Counted from the first letter of the stretch, positions 23,656 to 33,835 are shown. The stretch: DNA of 42,442 nucleotides from Clostridiaceae bacterium (GCA_012719545.1 JAAYAD010000075.1:1-42442); one strand, 5' to 3'. The notes: a model not told the origin generated them from the letters alone. Program-made: numbers and translations.

Positions 23656-26600
23656 ATGAGCGGAACCAAATGGACAAATGAACAATGGGATGCCATAACA
23701 ACGAGGGATTGTAACCTTTTGGTTGCTGCCGCCGCCGGTGCCGGTAAAACGGCGGTTCTGGTTGAGCGCATCATAAAGAAAATTACAGATGAAAATAATC
23801 CTGTTGATATAGATAAGCTTCTGGTAGTTACCTTTACCAATGCTGCTGCCGCAGAGATGAGAGAAAGGATAGGGGAGGCCATTTCAGGTCTTATTGACAA
23901 AGGCTGCGATTCAAAGCTTATCCAGAGGCAGCTTGCTTTGCTTGGAAGGGCAAGCATTACAACCATTCATTCTTTTTGCACCGACGTAATCCGCAGCAAT
24001 TTCCAAAGCATAGACCTTGATCCGGGCTTCAGGATTGCAGATGAAACTGAAAGCACCCTGATGAAGCTTGAGGCTTTGAATGAGCTGTTTGACGAACAGT
24101 ATGAAAAAGAGGACAATAAGGAGTTTTTTGAGCTTTTAGAATGTTACGGGTCAAACAGAGGGGATGAGTCCCTTATGGATATGGTCCTTAACATTCATAC
24201 CTTTATTCAAAGCAGTCCCTGGCCTGAAAAGTGGCTCGAAGACATGACAGAGCGCTTCAAATTAAAAGATGGGACGGATTTTGCCCATACCTTATGGGGA
24301 CAGGTTATTCTGGATTCTGTCCGGCTGGAACTCGAAGGCATAAAGGAAATGCTGCAAAAAGCCATGGAAATTATTAACAGTGGCTCCGGCCTTGATAAAT
24401 ATATGCCGGTATACCAGGAAGATCTTTTGAATATAGAGAGCCTCCTAAGGCTTATTTATAGTATTCTTCCAAAGGACAAAGAAAACATTCCGCCACATAA
24501 CAGGTATACGGGAAAAGATATATCAGAAAACAATTTTTTAATTGAAGAAAAGAATGGAGAACCCATCTGGAACAAGTTATATGAAGCTCTCCATGGCATT
24601 GAATTTTCAAGGCTTCCTGCATGCGGTAAAGATGCTGATAAAGCAAAACAGGAAAAGGTAAAGGAAATCCGCGATGATGTAAAGTCGCGGGTTAAAAAGC
24701 TCTGTGAGCTTATAAATGCTGATTCTGATGAAATTGTGGGGGATCTTAAAAACCTCTATCCCAAAATAAAGTGTCTGAAAGATTTGGTTCTTGGCATGAT
24801 GGAGAAATATGTGGCAAAAAAGAGTCGCAAAAAGGTTGTTGACTTTAACGACCTTGAACACCTGTGCCTGGAAATCCTGACTTGTAAAGACGAGGATGGA
24901 AATCTTGTTCCTTCCGAGACAGCAATTAATTACAGAAAGCGATTTGAAGAAATTTTGGTGGATGAGTATCAGGACAGCAACCTGGTTCAGGAAATAATTA
25001 TCAATATGATTTCCAGAGCCGATTGGGGAAAGCCCAATGTGTTTATGGTAGGGGATGTGAAGCAAAGTATTTACAGGTTCAGGCAGGCACGCCCCGAGTT
25101 GTTCCTGCAAAAATATCTCGGTTATTCGGAAGAAAAGGGAAGCCTATATCGTAAAATACTTCTTTATAAGAACTTCAGAAGCCGCAAAGGTGTAATTGAT
25201 GCAGTCAATTTCATATTTAAACAGATTATGTCGGTAAACGCGGGAGAACTGGACTATACAGATAATGAGGCATTAAATCCGGGAGCTGAATATGCCCCAT
25301 GTGATACCTCAAAAATGGTAATTGGAGAAAATGCAGAGCTTCATCTTATTGAAACCGGAAACGGAGTAACCTTTGACATTTCTTCCGATGGTGAAGGGGA
25401 TACAACACCTGTTGAGGAAGAGGAGATAATTGATAATATCCAGTGTGAAGCCCGTCTGGTTGCTCAAAGGATTATTCAGCTTATGGAGCCTGATAAAGAG
25501 GGCAAATATTTTGCCGTATTTGACAAGGCAAAAAAGGAATACAGAAGGCTTCAATTCAGGGACATAGTGATTCTACTGAGAACCACAAAAAACTGGGCGG
25601 ATGTATTTGCTGATGAATTGGCTCAGTTCGGCATTCCTGCTTTCGCCGATACCGGAGGCGGTTTCTTTAAAACTATTGAAATTCAGGTAATACTGTCCCT
25701 TCTTCAGATTATAGATAATCCCCTGCAGGATATTCCTTTGCTTTCCGTGTTAAGGTCGCCCATTGCCTCCTTTACCACCGATGAGCTTGGTAGAATTAGG
25801 CTTGAGGACAGAAAGGGCCCATTTTACAATGCACTTTTGAAATTCGCCCAGGGAACCGATGAAGCTTCTAAAAAGGCAGCCCGCTTCCTTAAAAAGCTTG
25901 AGGAATGGAGAAATATGTCCCTTTATCTTTCCACCGACAGGCTTATCTGGAGGCTATACGATGAAACCGGGTATTACGGAATGGTGGGAGCAATGCCCGA
26001 AGGAGAGCAGAGACAGGCAAATTTAAGGATTCTTTTTGAGAGGGCAAGACAATACGAAGAGACCAGTTACAAAGGCTTATTCAACTTTATTAACTTTATA
26101 GACAGACTGAAAAGCAGCCGTGGCGATATGGGAAGCGCCAAGATTCTAAGCGAAAGCGAAAATGTGGTCCGCATAATAAGCATACATAAGAGCAAGGGCC
26201 TTGAGTTCCCGGTTGTCTTTGTTTCAGGATGCGGCAAAAAGTTCAATCTCCAGGATTTGAACAAGAGCATACTTCTCCATCAGGATCTGGGATTTGGCCC
26301 CGATGTGGTGGACAGCAGCCTTCGCTTTTCATATGCATCTGCCGCAAAGCAGGCCATAAAGGAGAAAATCAGAAAAGAAACCCTTTCTGAAGAAATGCGA
26401 ATACTATATGTTGCGCTTACGAGAGCCCGTGAGAAGCTTATTATTACAGGCGCTACAAGTGATTTAACAAAGACTGTTGCCAGATGGATTTCAACTGCAG
26501 ATACCGGGGAAAATAGGCTGCCAGACTTCGAAATGCTCAAAGGGAACAATTATCTTGACTGGATTGGACCTGCCCTTTCAAGGCATAAGGACGGAAAAGT

Positions 26601-27519
26601 GCTGCGTGATGTAATTTCCCTCGACAGCGGCTTTAAGGGCTTAACGGAGGATTCGTCGCAATGGCAGATTAATCTTTGGAGTAAAAAGGACATACTAAGC
26701 CAGGCTCTTATTAAAGAGGAGGACGAGGATTCCTTTGGAGGTTGGCTGGACAGTATAGCTGAAAATGAAAAACAGGATCCGGATATAACTTTGGAAATAG
26801 AAAGAAGATTGAGCTGGCAATATCCTTATTCCAAAGTTTCGGCAATTCCTGCCAAGGTATCGGTTACGGAGCTAAAAAGAAGATTTGATTTGCATTATTC
26901 TGAAGAAAATAATGTATTGCCGGGTCTTCCCATGCTTGTCAAAAAGCCCATGTTCCTTGAGGAGAAAAAGGGGTTAAGCTCTGCCGAGAAAGGTACTGTT
27001 CTGCATTTTATAATGCAGCATCTTAATTTGAGTAAAATCAGGGATTCTTATGCAGATTTTGCTTCCCTTAAGAGTGTTGTGGAAGCCCAGATTGATACTA
27101 TGGTTGGAAAAGATCTTTTAACGCGGCAGCAGGCAGAAAGCGTGGACATTGATAAAATAATAATGTTCTTTGTGTCCGACCTTGGCAAAAGGATGCTTAA
27201 GTCTAAGGCAGTCAATAGGGAGGTACCTTTTAATATGGAGATTCCATGCAGCGAGGTATTGATTGGTCAGGATGATGTTTGCGAGGGTGAGGCAGTATTG
27301 CTGCAGGGGGTGATTGACTGCTATTTTGAAGAACCGGATGGGATTGTTCTGGTAGATTACAAATCCGATTATGTTGCACCTGGAGGTCAGGACATAATAA
27401 AGAAAAGGTATGAATATCAGATTAACTGCTATTCCAGGGCAATTGAGCAGCTTACGGGGAAGAATGTTAAGGAGCGGTATATTTACCTCTTCTGGAATGG
27501 TCAGGTGCTTGAATATTAA
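23656..27519 (+). CDS. addA: ATP-dependent helicase/nuclease subunit A
   Basis: The 1287-residue product is a complete UvrD-like superfamily 1 helicase with a C-terminal RecB-type nuclease. Visible motifs are Walker A AAAGAGKT (25-32), Walker B ILVDEYQDSN, motif III/IV region VGDVKQSIYRFRQARPELF, IHKSKGLEFPVVF, motif VI YVALTRAREKL, and the nuclease LVDYKSDYV (Asp1234, Lys1236). AddA supplies the motor and the nuclease acting on the 3' strand. GTGAGGTG precedes ATG 23656. The strict addB-addA order matches other Bacillota. Nothing is missing or unusual. Confidence 0.97.
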   Translation: MSGTKWTNEQWDAITTRDCNLLVAAAAGAGKTAVLVERIIKKITDENNPVDIDKLLVVTFTNAAAAEMRERIGEAISGLIDKGCDSKLIQRQLALLGRASITTIHSFCTDVIRSNFQSIDLDPGFRIADETESTLMKLEALNELFDEQYEKEDNKEFFELLECYGSNRGDESLMDMVLNIHTFIQSSPWPEKWLEDMTERFKLKDGTDFAHTLWGQVILDSVRLELEGIKEMLQKAMEIINSGSGLDKYMPVYQEDLLNIESLLRLIYSILPKDKENIPPHNRYTGKDISENNFLIEEKNGEPIWNKLYEALHGIEFSRLPACGKDADKAKQEKVKEIRDDVKSRVKKLCELINADSDEIVGDLKNLYPKIKCLKDLVLGMMEKYVAKKSRKKVVDFNDLEHLCLEILTCKDEDGNLVPSETAINYRKRFEEILVDEYQDSNLVQEIIINMISRADWGKPNVFMVGDVKQSIYRFRQARPELFLQKYLGYSEEKGSLYRKILLYKNFRSRKGVIDAVNFIFKQIMSVNAGELDYTDNEALNPGAEYAPCDTSKMVIGENAELHLIETGNGVTFDISSDGEGDTTPVEEEEIIDNIQCEARLVAQRIIQLMEPDKEGKYFAVFDKAKKEYRRLQFRDIVILLRTTKNWADVFADELAQFGIPAFADTGGGFFKTIEIQVILSLLQIIDNPLQDIPLLSVLRSPIASFTTDELGRIRLEDRKGPFYNALLKFAQGTDEASKKAARFLKKLEEWRNMSLYLSTDRLIWRLYDETGYYGMVGAMPEGEQRQANLRILFERARQYEETSYKGLFNFINFIDRLKSSRGDMGSAKILSESENVVRIISIHKSKGLEFPVVFVSGCGKKFNLQDLNKSILLHQDLGFGPDVVDSSLRFSYASAAKQAIKEKIRKETLSEEMRILYVALTRAREKLIITGATSDLTKTVARWISTADTGENRLPDFEMLKGNNYLDWIGPALSRHKDGKVLRDVISLDSGFKGLTEDSSQWQINLWSKKDILSQALIKEEDEDSFGGWLDSIAENEKQDPDITLEIERRLSWQYPYSKVSAIPAKVSVTELKRRFDLHYSEENNVLPGLPMLVKKPMFLEEKKGLSSAEKGTVLHFIMQHLNLSKIRDSYADFASLKSVVEAQIDTMVGKDLLTRQQAESVDIDKIIMFFVSDLGKRMLKSKAVNREVPFNMEIPCSEVLIGQDDVCEGEAVLLQGVIDCYFEEPDGIVLVDYKSDYVAPGGQDIIKKRYEYQINCYSRAIEQLTGKNVKERYIYLFWNGQVLEY

Positions 27520-27636
27520 ATTGCTGGAATATTAAATTGGAGTGAGAATAAAAGATGTAAAAGGTGCAAGAACTAAACATGCAAAGTGAACAAATAAGTT
27601 GTACTCCGGATTTTTCTTTTCAGCGTCTTATCAATA

Positions 27637-27664
27637 TTGACAAAGCTATATGAAGTGATATGCT
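27637..27664 (+). promoter_or_regulatory. Sigma-A-type promoter for trkAH
   Basis: TTGACA (27637-27642) is a perfect -35 and TATGCT (27659-27664) a fair -10, spaced by 16 bases, about 50 bases before the trkA start. It makes trkAH independent of addBA. Confidence 0.5.
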
Positions 27665-27713
27665 ATGCTATATATGCTGAAGTAAATATTTGATACGGCG
27701 AGAAGGTACTGAT

Positions 27714-29084
27714 ATGAAAATTATTATTGTTGGAGACGGCAAAGTGGGATACAGCCTTGCCGAATCCTTATCTCAGGAAAATCATGATATTACTATAATC
27801 GATAAGAATCCTGAAGCCTTAAAAAAGGCCAGTGATTATCTGGATGTAATGTGTATTCAGGGCAACGGCCTGAGTGCAAGTATCTTAATTGAGGCCGGTG
27901 TTAAGACCGCTGATATTTTAATTGCAGCAACCTCCAGCGACGAAATGAATATGGTGTGCTGCCTTACAGGCAAAAAACTTGGCGCGGAGCGTACCATAGC
28001 AAGAATAAGAGATCCTGAATATGCAAAAGAACTGTCCATTTTGCGCGATGAACTGGATTTGGATCTTGTCATCAATCCTGAGCAGGCTGCTGCCCGTGAA
28101 ATCGCACGTCTCTTGCGATTCCATTCAGCAATGGATATTGAGATCTTTGCTAAGGGACGTGTTGAACTGGTTGAATTAAAGGTAACAGAAGAAATGCCCA
28201 TTATAGACATGGACTTTATGACCATTTCCAAAAAAATCTCTTCCAATGTTCTTATAGGGGCTGTGCTCAGGGATAACGAGGTTATTATACCCAATGGCTC
28301 CTTTGTAGTTAAGGAAAATGACATTCTTTATATTTTAGGGGAGCCATCCAGTGTATTTGACTTCGGCAGACAGATAAAAAAGTGCATACCCAAAATCAGG
28401 AATGTCATGATTGTTGGCGGCGGAAGAATTGCGTACTATCTTGCCAGGAATTTAAGGCAGTTTGATATGAAGGTCAAAATAATAGAAGAAAACATGGACA
28501 GATGTGTGGAGCTTTCTGAACTTCTTCCCGACTGCCTGATAATAAAGGGAGACGGAACAGACTACTCCCTGCTTCAATCCGAGAACCTGAGTGATATGGA
28601 TGCTTTTGTATCACTGACAGGCCATGATGAAGAAAATCTAATTGCCGCGTTGCTTGCTAAGCAAAGCGGTGTAAAGAAGGTGATTGCGAAAGTCACCAGA
28701 ATAAATTATCCCACTATTATTAAAAATATGGGAATCGACTGCGTGGTAAACCCTAAGATCATTACTTCAAATTATATTACCAGATATGTCAGAGGACTTA
28801 CAAATGCTCAGGGCAATCCTGTGGAAACTCTTTACAGTATAATTGGCGGACAGGCTGAGGCCCTGGAATTTATTGTTCATAATAATAACGCGAAATTTTT
28901 GAATGTGCCTTTGAAAAAGCTTAAGCTGAAGGAAGGAGTATTAATTGCTGTAATAGTGAGAAAGAATGACATAATTATACCCCATGGTGATGATGTTATT
29001 AAAAAGGGAGACAAGGTTATTATTATTACAAAGAACAGGCATTTGACTGACTTGAATGAGATAATTGCCTCCGGAGGAATTTAA
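27714..29084 (+). CDS. trkA: Trk potassium uptake regulatory subunit TrkA
   Basis: The 456-residue product has the duplicated TrkA architecture: an N-terminal Rossmann (RCK) domain with IIIVGDGKVGYSLA, a TrkA-C domain, a second Rossmann domain with VMIVGGGRIAYYLA, and a second TrkA-C domain. TrkA is the cytoplasmic nucleotide-binding ring that gates the TrkH channel in response to NAD(H)/ATP. ATG 27714 with GAGAAGG upstream was chosen; an ATG-less extension to 27690 has no site. The trkH ATG is one base after the trkA stop, and the trkH ribosome binding site lies within the end of trkA, so the two are coupled. Confidence 0.93.
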   Translation: MKIIIVGDGKVGYSLAESLSQENHDITIIDKNPEALKKASDYLDVMCIQGNGLSASILIEAGVKTADILIAATSSDEMNMVCCLTGKKLGAERTIARIRDPEYAKELSILRDELDLDLVINPEQAAAREIARLLRFHSAMDIEIFAKGRVELVELKVTEEMPIIDMDFMTISKKISSNVLIGAVLRDNEVIIPNGSFVVKENDILYILGEPSSVFDFGRQIKKCIPKIRNVMIVGGGRIAYYLARNLRQFDMKVKIIEENMDRCVELSELLPDCLIIKGDGTDYSLLQSENLSDMDAFVSLTGHDEENLIAALLAKQSGVKKVIAKVTRINYPTIIKNMGIDCVVNPKIITSNYITRYVRGLTNAQGNPVETLYSIIGGQAEALEFIVHNNNAKFLNVPLKKLKLKEGVLIAVIVRKNDIIIPHGDDVIKKGDKVIIITKNRHLTDLNEIIASGGI

Positions 29085-29085
29085 A

Positions 29086-30537
29086 ATGAATATCAGGATG
29101 ATTATAAAAGTTCTGGGAACGCTTTTGATAGTTGAGGCAGCAAGCATGCTGCCTTCTTTGCTGGTGTCTTTAATATACGGGCAGGACGACTTTTCTGCTT
29201 TCGTGGTTACTATAATGCTGCTTTTAGTGACTGGACTTATCATGTACAGTATAAAAGCCCCAAATACAAATCTATACAGCAAGGACGGCTTTGCCATAGT
29301 CTCTTTGGGCTGGATACTTGTTTCGCTCTTTGGAGCTCTTCCTTTCTTTTTAAGCGGTGCTATACCCCATTTTGCAGATGCTTTCTTTGAAAGCGTATCA
29401 GGCTTTACCACAACCGGTTCCACCATTTTAAGGGAGGTTGAAAGCCTGCCCCGGGGCATTTTGTTCTGGCGAAGCTTTACCCACTGGATAGGGGGAATGG
29501 GTGTACTTGTTCTGATGCTTGCAGTGCTGCCCAAAGCCGGAGCCAGTACTTTCCAGATTATGAAGGCTGAAAGCCCCGGCCCCAATCCCGACAAGCTGGT
29601 TCCCAAAATAGGGCAGACAGCAAAAATTCTGTATGGCATTTATCTTGTGCTTACAATAATTCTCATAGTATTGCTTGTTATTGCGGGAATGCCGCTTTAT
29701 GACTCATTAATCCATGCCCTCGGAACTGCCGGAACTGGAGGCTTTTCCAATATGAACAGGAGCGTGGGAGCTTATAACAATGTTTATGCTGAAGTAATCA
29801 TAACCGTATTCATGTTCATATTCGGAACTAACTTCACCCTGCATTACCAGGTATTAAAAGGAAACTGGAAGGCCATGTTCAAAGATGACGAATTCCGTTT
29901 CTATTTAGGTACAATGGTTGCCGCCATCATACTTATGACTATAAATCTTACCGGGACAATATTCAATTCTGTTTGGGAAAGCTTAAGACATGCCTCATTC
30001 CAGGCAAGCACCATTATGACCACTACCGGCTTTGCCACTACCGACTTCAATCTATGGCCTTCATTCAGCAAAGTTATACTTGTATTGCTGATGTTTATCG
30101 GAGCAAGTGCCGGCTCGACGGCAGGAGGACTCAAATGCATAAGAATAGTTCTGCTTTTGAAGACTATAAAGCGGGAAGTAATTAAGGTTATTCATCCTAA
30201 GTCGGTATGTACTGTAAAAGTGGGAGGAAGAGTACTGGATGACAGTATTGTATCGGGGGCAACATCTTACTTCTTTGCCTATATGATTATATTTACAGTG
30301 GCAATTCTCATTGTATCTCTGGATGGTTTTGACCTTACTACAACCTTCACATCTGTTGCTACCACTATCGGTAATGTTGGTCCCGGCCTTGAAATGGTTG
30401 GACCTGTAGGAAGCTTTGCGGACTATTCTGTTTTAAGCAAGATAGTATTTTCATTTGTAATGCTGTTTGGCCGACTTGAAATTCTCCCCATGCTGATACT
30501 CTTTGCACCAAGCTTCTGGAAGAAGGTTAATATTTAA
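29086..30537 (+). CDS. trkH: Trk potassium uptake membrane subunit TrkH
   Basis: The 483-residue product is a TrkH/KtrB-type potassium channel with four pore loops. Visible filter segments include SGFTTTGSTIL, GTAGTGGFSNMN, TTTGFATTDF and TIGNVGPGL, with the filter glycine in each. The intramembrane gate loop lies in the third repeat (GASAGSTAGGLK). It imports potassium under control of TrkA encoded just upstream. ATG 29086 is served by GGAGG located in the trkA 3' end. The gene is followed by a cluster of hairpins (30551-30655). Confidence 0.95.
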   Translation: MNIRMIIKVLGTLLIVEAASMLPSLLVSLIYGQDDFSAFVVTIMLLLVTGLIMYSIKAPNTNLYSKDGFAIVSLGWILVSLFGALPFFLSGAIPHFADAFFESVSGFTTTGSTILREVESLPRGILFWRSFTHWIGGMGVLVLMLAVLPKAGASTFQIMKAESPGPNPDKLVPKIGQTAKILYGIYLVLTIILIVLLVIAGMPLYDSLIHALGTAGTGGFSNMNRSVGAYNNVYAEVIITVFMFIFGTNFTLHYQVLKGNWKAMFKDDEFRFYLGTMVAAIILMTINLTGTIFNSVWESLRHASFQASTIMTTTGFATTDFNLWPSFSKVILVLLMFIGASAGSTAGGLKCIRIVLLLKTIKREVIKVIHPKSVCTVKVGGRVLDDSIVSGATSYFFAYMIIFTVAILIVSLDGFDLTTTFTSVATTIGNVGPGLEMVGPVGSFADYSVLSKIVFSFVMLFGRLEILPMLILFAPSFWKKVNI

Positions 30538-30550
30538 TTAACCAAATTTA

Positions 30551-30572
30551 AAAGGGGGTATTAACCCCCTTT
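30551..30572 (+). terminator. First terminator hairpin after trkH
   Basis: AAAGGGGGT and ACCCCCTTT form a perfect 9-base stem around ATTA, 13 bases after the trkH stop. Confidence 0.6.
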
Positions 30573-30633
30573 CAGATTGTAGACAAAAACGGTTATGGCC
30601 TAAAACCACAACCGTTTTTGTCTACAATCTGAA
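30571..30633. repeat. Long palindrome, left copy of the flanking hairpin repeat
   Basis: A 28-base arm (starting TTCAGATTGTAGAC) pairs with its complement around a seven-base loop with one mismatch. Bases 30585-30640 are an exact reverse complement of 42296-42351 at the other end of the catabolic locus. Perfect arms of this length are unusual for a plain terminator and suggest a small mobile palindrome or a dispersed intergenic repeat. Confidence 0.85.
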
Positions 30634-30634
30634 G

Positions 30635-30655
30635 AGCCCTATAAGGGCTATTTTT
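30635..30655 (+). terminator. Intrinsic terminator
   Basis: AGCCCT and AGGGCT form a six-base stem around ATA and are followed directly by ATTTTT. Confidence 0.6.
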
Positions 30656-30711
30656 CTTTGATGTAAAGGTGCGAAAGTTATTAATATAGCTCCTGCAAAA
30701 AGTTAGATTTT

Positions 30712-30748
30712 AACAGAGAGATAGCTTAAGCTACCTCGCTGTTTTTTT
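30712..30748 (+). terminator. Palindrome with T run
   Basis: A 32-base imperfect palindrome (14 of 16 pairs) centred on CTTAAG runs from 30712 to 30743 and is followed by a T run to 30748, fitting an intrinsic terminator. Confidence 0.5.
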
Positions 30749-30971
30749 CCTAAGTCTGACCAATTATTAATTAAAATAATCTGGTTTAATAGAATTGAAT
30801 ATATTTCTTGGTCAGGTGTTACATGCAGAATTATTTGGCTAAGAAATCTATTATTCCATTATAGAATAAAAGACCAAGGTTTTGGAATTGCTTTTATTAT
30901 TCTGACCTCTTTATAATTGAATTAACGGAATATCTTAGTACCCTTTTTCAGTATTTCATAGGAGTGTTAAC

Positions 30972-31871
30972 ATGCAGGATCCATCTTATAAGATACCTTT
31001 ACTGGCTGTAGAAAAACTTGCTTCCGTTAAGAATAAAATTCTGGACCTTCCTTATTGTAATCAATCACCCTCACAAATTCTTGATATATTTTTTCCGGAA
31101 ATGGGTACAGGGCCATACCCTGTAATTATGCACTTCCATGGAGGAGCTTTTATGTTCGGGACTCAGAGGGATGTAAATCTTGAACCCATTTTGAGAGGAC
31201 TTGAACGAGGTTATGCTGTAGTAAGCGTACAGTACAGAATGAGTCATGAAGCCCGGTTTCCCGCGCTTATCTGGGATGCTAAGGCGGCAGTACGCTTTGT
31301 ACGTGCCAACGCATCAAAATATAATTTTAATCCCGATAAAATTGCTGCATGGGGACCGTCTGCAGGGGGGTATATTGTTTCTATGCTCGGTGTTACTGCT
31401 GATAACCCTGCTTTCGAGGATTTGAGCATGGGTAATAAACATGTAAGCAGCAGGGTTCAAGCAGTTGTAGATTGGTGCGGACCTTGTGGTAATTTTCTCT
31501 ACATGGATTCAGATATTATATCCAATAGAATAGGAATTCCTGACCATAACCATCCTGAATCTCCTGAATCAAGGCTTATGGGAGCTCCCATTGAGACAAT
31601 TCCTGAGCTTGTGAAAATGGCAAGTCCATGCTTTTATGCCAATAAGGATATTCCACCATTTCTTATACAGCATGGAGAAGCTGACCCTACTGTTCCTGTT
31701 CAGCAGTCTGTAAGATTTGCAAAGGCACTAAAAGAAAAGGCTGGCAGTAAAAAAGTAATATTTGAAAGTTACCCTGGTAAAGGACATCACGGGGAGCCAT
31801 GGTACAACGAAAAGTGGTTAACCGATAGGGTTCTTGACTTTCTGGATGAAGTATTGAAGGGTCAGGTATGA
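30972..31871 (+). CDS. Alpha/beta-hydrolase esterase (hormone-sensitive-lipase type)
   Basis: The 299-residue product has the HSL-type oxyanion motif HGGAF (56-60), the nucleophile elbow GPSAGG (Ser130), the acid in GEADPTVP (Asp238), and the catalytic His in GKGHHGE (272 or 273). It lacks a signal peptide, so it should be a cytoplasmic carboxylic-ester hydrolase. Substrates in this class range from short acyl esters to feruloyl- or galloyl-like esters. AGGAG precedes ATG 30972. It is the first gene of a likely five-gene operon with an MBL hydrolase and a ribose-type ABC importer, so it probably acts on an imported compound. Confidence 0.8.
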   Translation: MQDPSYKIPLLAVEKLASVKNKILDLPYCNQSPSQILDIFFPEMGTGPYPVIMHFHGGAFMFGTQRDVNLEPILRGLERGYAVVSVQYRMSHEARFPALIWDAKAAVRFVRANASKYNFNPDKIAAWGPSAGGYIVSMLGVTADNPAFEDLSMGNKHVSSRVQAVVDWCGPCGNFLYMDSDIISNRIGIPDHNHPESPESRLMGAPIETIPELVKMASPCFYANKDIPPFLIQHGEADPTVPVQQSVRFAKALKEKAGSKKVIFESYPGKGHHGEPWYNEKWLTDRVLDFLDEVLKGQV

Positions 31872-31874
31872 AAT

Positions 31875-32684
31875 ATGAAAAAAGAATTCTCTTACAAAGA
31901 CACAGGTGACGGAATTTATTCAATCACTGCTCCCATGCAGGAACAAATATATCTTATTTTGGGATCAGAACAAGCTATGCTTGTGGATACCGGCATGGGG
32001 GCAGGATCTCTAAAGAATTACATATCCCACATAACAGATTTGCCTTTAATAGTTGTTAATACTCATGGACATCCTGACCATGCCGGGGGAAATGGTGAAT
32101 TTGATAAAGTTTACTTGCACCCCGGAGATTATAACGTGTATATGGAAATGTGCACCGAAGAGTTTCGAAAACAGGACATAATAAAGCAATCCGGCCAGAA
32201 TCATGAAGACTTTGATTTACCTCTGGTTCCTTTTATTGAAAATATTATTCCTTTGGAGGATGGGCAAGTTTTTGACCTTGGAAATAGGAAACTTGAAATA
32301 ACTGTTGTTCCCGGGCATACACCCGGAAGTATATGTATTTATGATAGTCTCTCAGGATTCCTTTTCTCAGGCGATACAGTTACGGCTACTCCTACATGGC
32401 TTTTTCTTGAGCATTCATCACCGCTTTTTACATATTGTAAATCTCTGAGAAAATTACTCGATAAGTACACTTGTATATCGAGACTCTACCCCGGTCACCT
32501 TCCTTCGCCGGTTGCTTCTGATTTGATAGTACATAAACTGAAATGTGCAAGGAATATCTGCGAAGGAAATGCTGAAGGAATACCATTTAAAACCTTTGCC
32601 GGAGAAGGGCTTCTCTATCAGTATAAAGATGCGGTAATCATTTATGATCCTTGTAAGATCTTGAATATAAGCTATCTTATTTAG
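31875..32684 (+). CDS. MBL-fold metal-dependent hydrolase
   Basis: The 269-residue product is a glyoxalase-II-like metallo-beta-lactamase-fold enzyme with metal motif THGHPDHAGG (His64, His66, Asp68, His69), GHTPGSI, FSGDTV and YPGHLPS. All metal ligands expected for a two-metal site are present. It is cytoplasmic. Substrates of this family include thioesters, lactones and phosphodiesters, and none is identified here. It starts three bases after the esterase stop, so it is in the same transcript and probably acts on the same compound or a ring-opened or acylated intermediate. Confidence 0.8.
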   Translation: MKKEFSYKDTGDGIYSITAPMQEQIYLILGSEQAMLVDTGMGAGSLKNYISHITDLPLIVVNTHGHPDHAGGNGEFDKVYLHPGDYNVYMEMCTEEFRKQDIIKQSGQNHEDFDLPLVPFIENIIPLEDGQVFDLGNRKLEITVVPGHTPGSICIYDSLSGFLFSGDTVTATPTWLFLEHSSPLFTYCKSLRKLLDKYTCISRLYPGHLPSPVASDLIVHKLKCARNICEGNAEGIPFKTFAGEGLLYQYKDAVIIYDPCKILNISYLI

Positions 32685-32793
32685 TTCATGTGTTAATAAT
32701 CCACTTATATATTTTGTCTTTATATCTTCATATTAGGGGAATCTATATTTTTTAAATAGATTAATACAAAATATTTTTTAGAGGAGGATATCT

Positions 32794-33813
32794 ATGAAAA
32801 AACTATTATCCCTGCTGCTTTGTCTCAGTTTGGTTCTCGCTTTGGTAGCGTGTGCAAACACACAGAATTCGGGCGAACCTTCCAGTAACGATGAAAGCAG
32901 GAATGAAAACAGAGTGGATATTGGCTACAGTGTCCCTGACACAACAAATCCTTTTGTAGGCTGGCTTACAAATGAGGTCAAGAAATTGGCTGAAAAAGAT
33001 GGATTAACAGTTCAGATTGCGGATTCTGCAAGTAACTCTACAAAGCAGATCGAACAGATTGAGAACTTTATAGCTATGAAAGTAAAGGCTCTCGCCATTA
33101 TGCCTGTAGATCCTAATGCTATGCCTGATATTATCCGGAAGGCACAGGACCAGGGGATAAAGGTCCTTGTAGCCGGTACAGATACTGGTGTGTACGATGT
33201 TATGATGAATACAGATCAGTATAACATTGGTGAACAAATAGCTGAAATGGGTATTGAATGGCTGCTTAATACATTTTCTACAGACGGAACCCCAGAAGGA
33301 CTGACCATAAAGCCTAAAGTTATTGTAATAAAATACACACAAACAATCGATGGAAACAACAGATCAATGGGAATAATTGATACCCTGGAAAAATGGGGAC
33401 ATGCAGAAGTAGTTGTTTCTCAGACAGAGTCAATTACAAGTGCAGAAGCAACCAATGTCATGCAGAACATGTGGCAGCAGAGCAGTGATGCTGTATTGGT
33501 GTTAACTTATAATGCTGATTCAGCAATGGGCGTGAATGAATATCTTATGGGTTTACAAGGCCTGGACAAGTCAAAAATTGCAGTATTCAGCGGAGACTCA
33601 TCAGATCCGATTATCGAAACCATTAACAGGTCAGTTAATAATGAATCAGTATTCAGAGGGACTATAGGAATTGTAGGACCTAAAATAAACGGCGAGCTTG
33701 TAGATCTTCCTGTAGCAACATACAATGCACTGAAGGGCTTATGTGAGGGTAAGCTTGTATATGGGTCCAAAATAGTAGATTCAGTAGCGAAGATATATCC
33801 TGAAAAACAGTAA
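32794..33813 (+). CDS. Ribose-type ABC transporter substrate-binding lipoprotein
   Basis: The 339-residue product has a lipoprotein signal with lipobox LVAC (Cys20) and then a type-I periplasmic binding domain (Peripla_BP_4). The latter shows DIGYSVPDTTNPF, IEQIENFIAMKVKALAIMPVDPN and GIKVLVAGTDTG. It captures a small solute outside the membrane and delivers it to the permease encoded downstream. Homologues bind pentoses, hexoses, autoinducer-2, nucleosides or inositol-like compounds; the ligand is not predictable here. GAGGAGG precedes ATG 32794. A strong hairpin after the gene probably raises its expression relative to the rest of the operon. Confidence 0.88.
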   Translation: MKKLLSLLLCLSLVLALVACANTQNSGEPSSNDESRNENRVDIGYSVPDTTNPFVGWLTNEVKKLAEKDGLTVQIADSASNSTKQIEQIENFIAMKVKALAIMPVDPNAMPDIIRKAQDQGIKVLVAGTDTGVYDVMMNTDQYNIGEQIAEMGIEWLLNTFSTDGTPEGLTIKPKVIVIKYTQTIDGNNRSMGIIDTLEKWGHAEVVVSQTESITSAEATNVMQNMWQQSSDAVLVLTYNADSAMGVNEYLMGLQGLDKSKIAVFSGDSSDPIIETINRSVNNESVFRGTIGIVGPKINGELVDLPVATYNALKGLCEGKLVYGSKIVDSVAKIYPEKQ

Positions 33814-33835
33814 TCTGTACTGCTTAAGGAGAAGG

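Larger units (their letters stand above)
30538..30971. other. Hairpin-rich gap at the left edge of the catabolic locus
   Basis: The 430-base gap contains four hairpins in its first half (30551-30572, 30571-30633, 30635-30655 and 30712-30748). It then has an inverted pair CTGACCAA (30756-30763) and TTGGTCAG (30808-30815), and AT-rich DNA leading to AGGAG before the esterase gene. No coding region is supported. Confidence 0.6.

Noticed and set aside
24452..25110. Minus-strand open frames inside addA
   Set aside because: They are antisense to an intact, motif-complete AddA frame and have no supporting signals.
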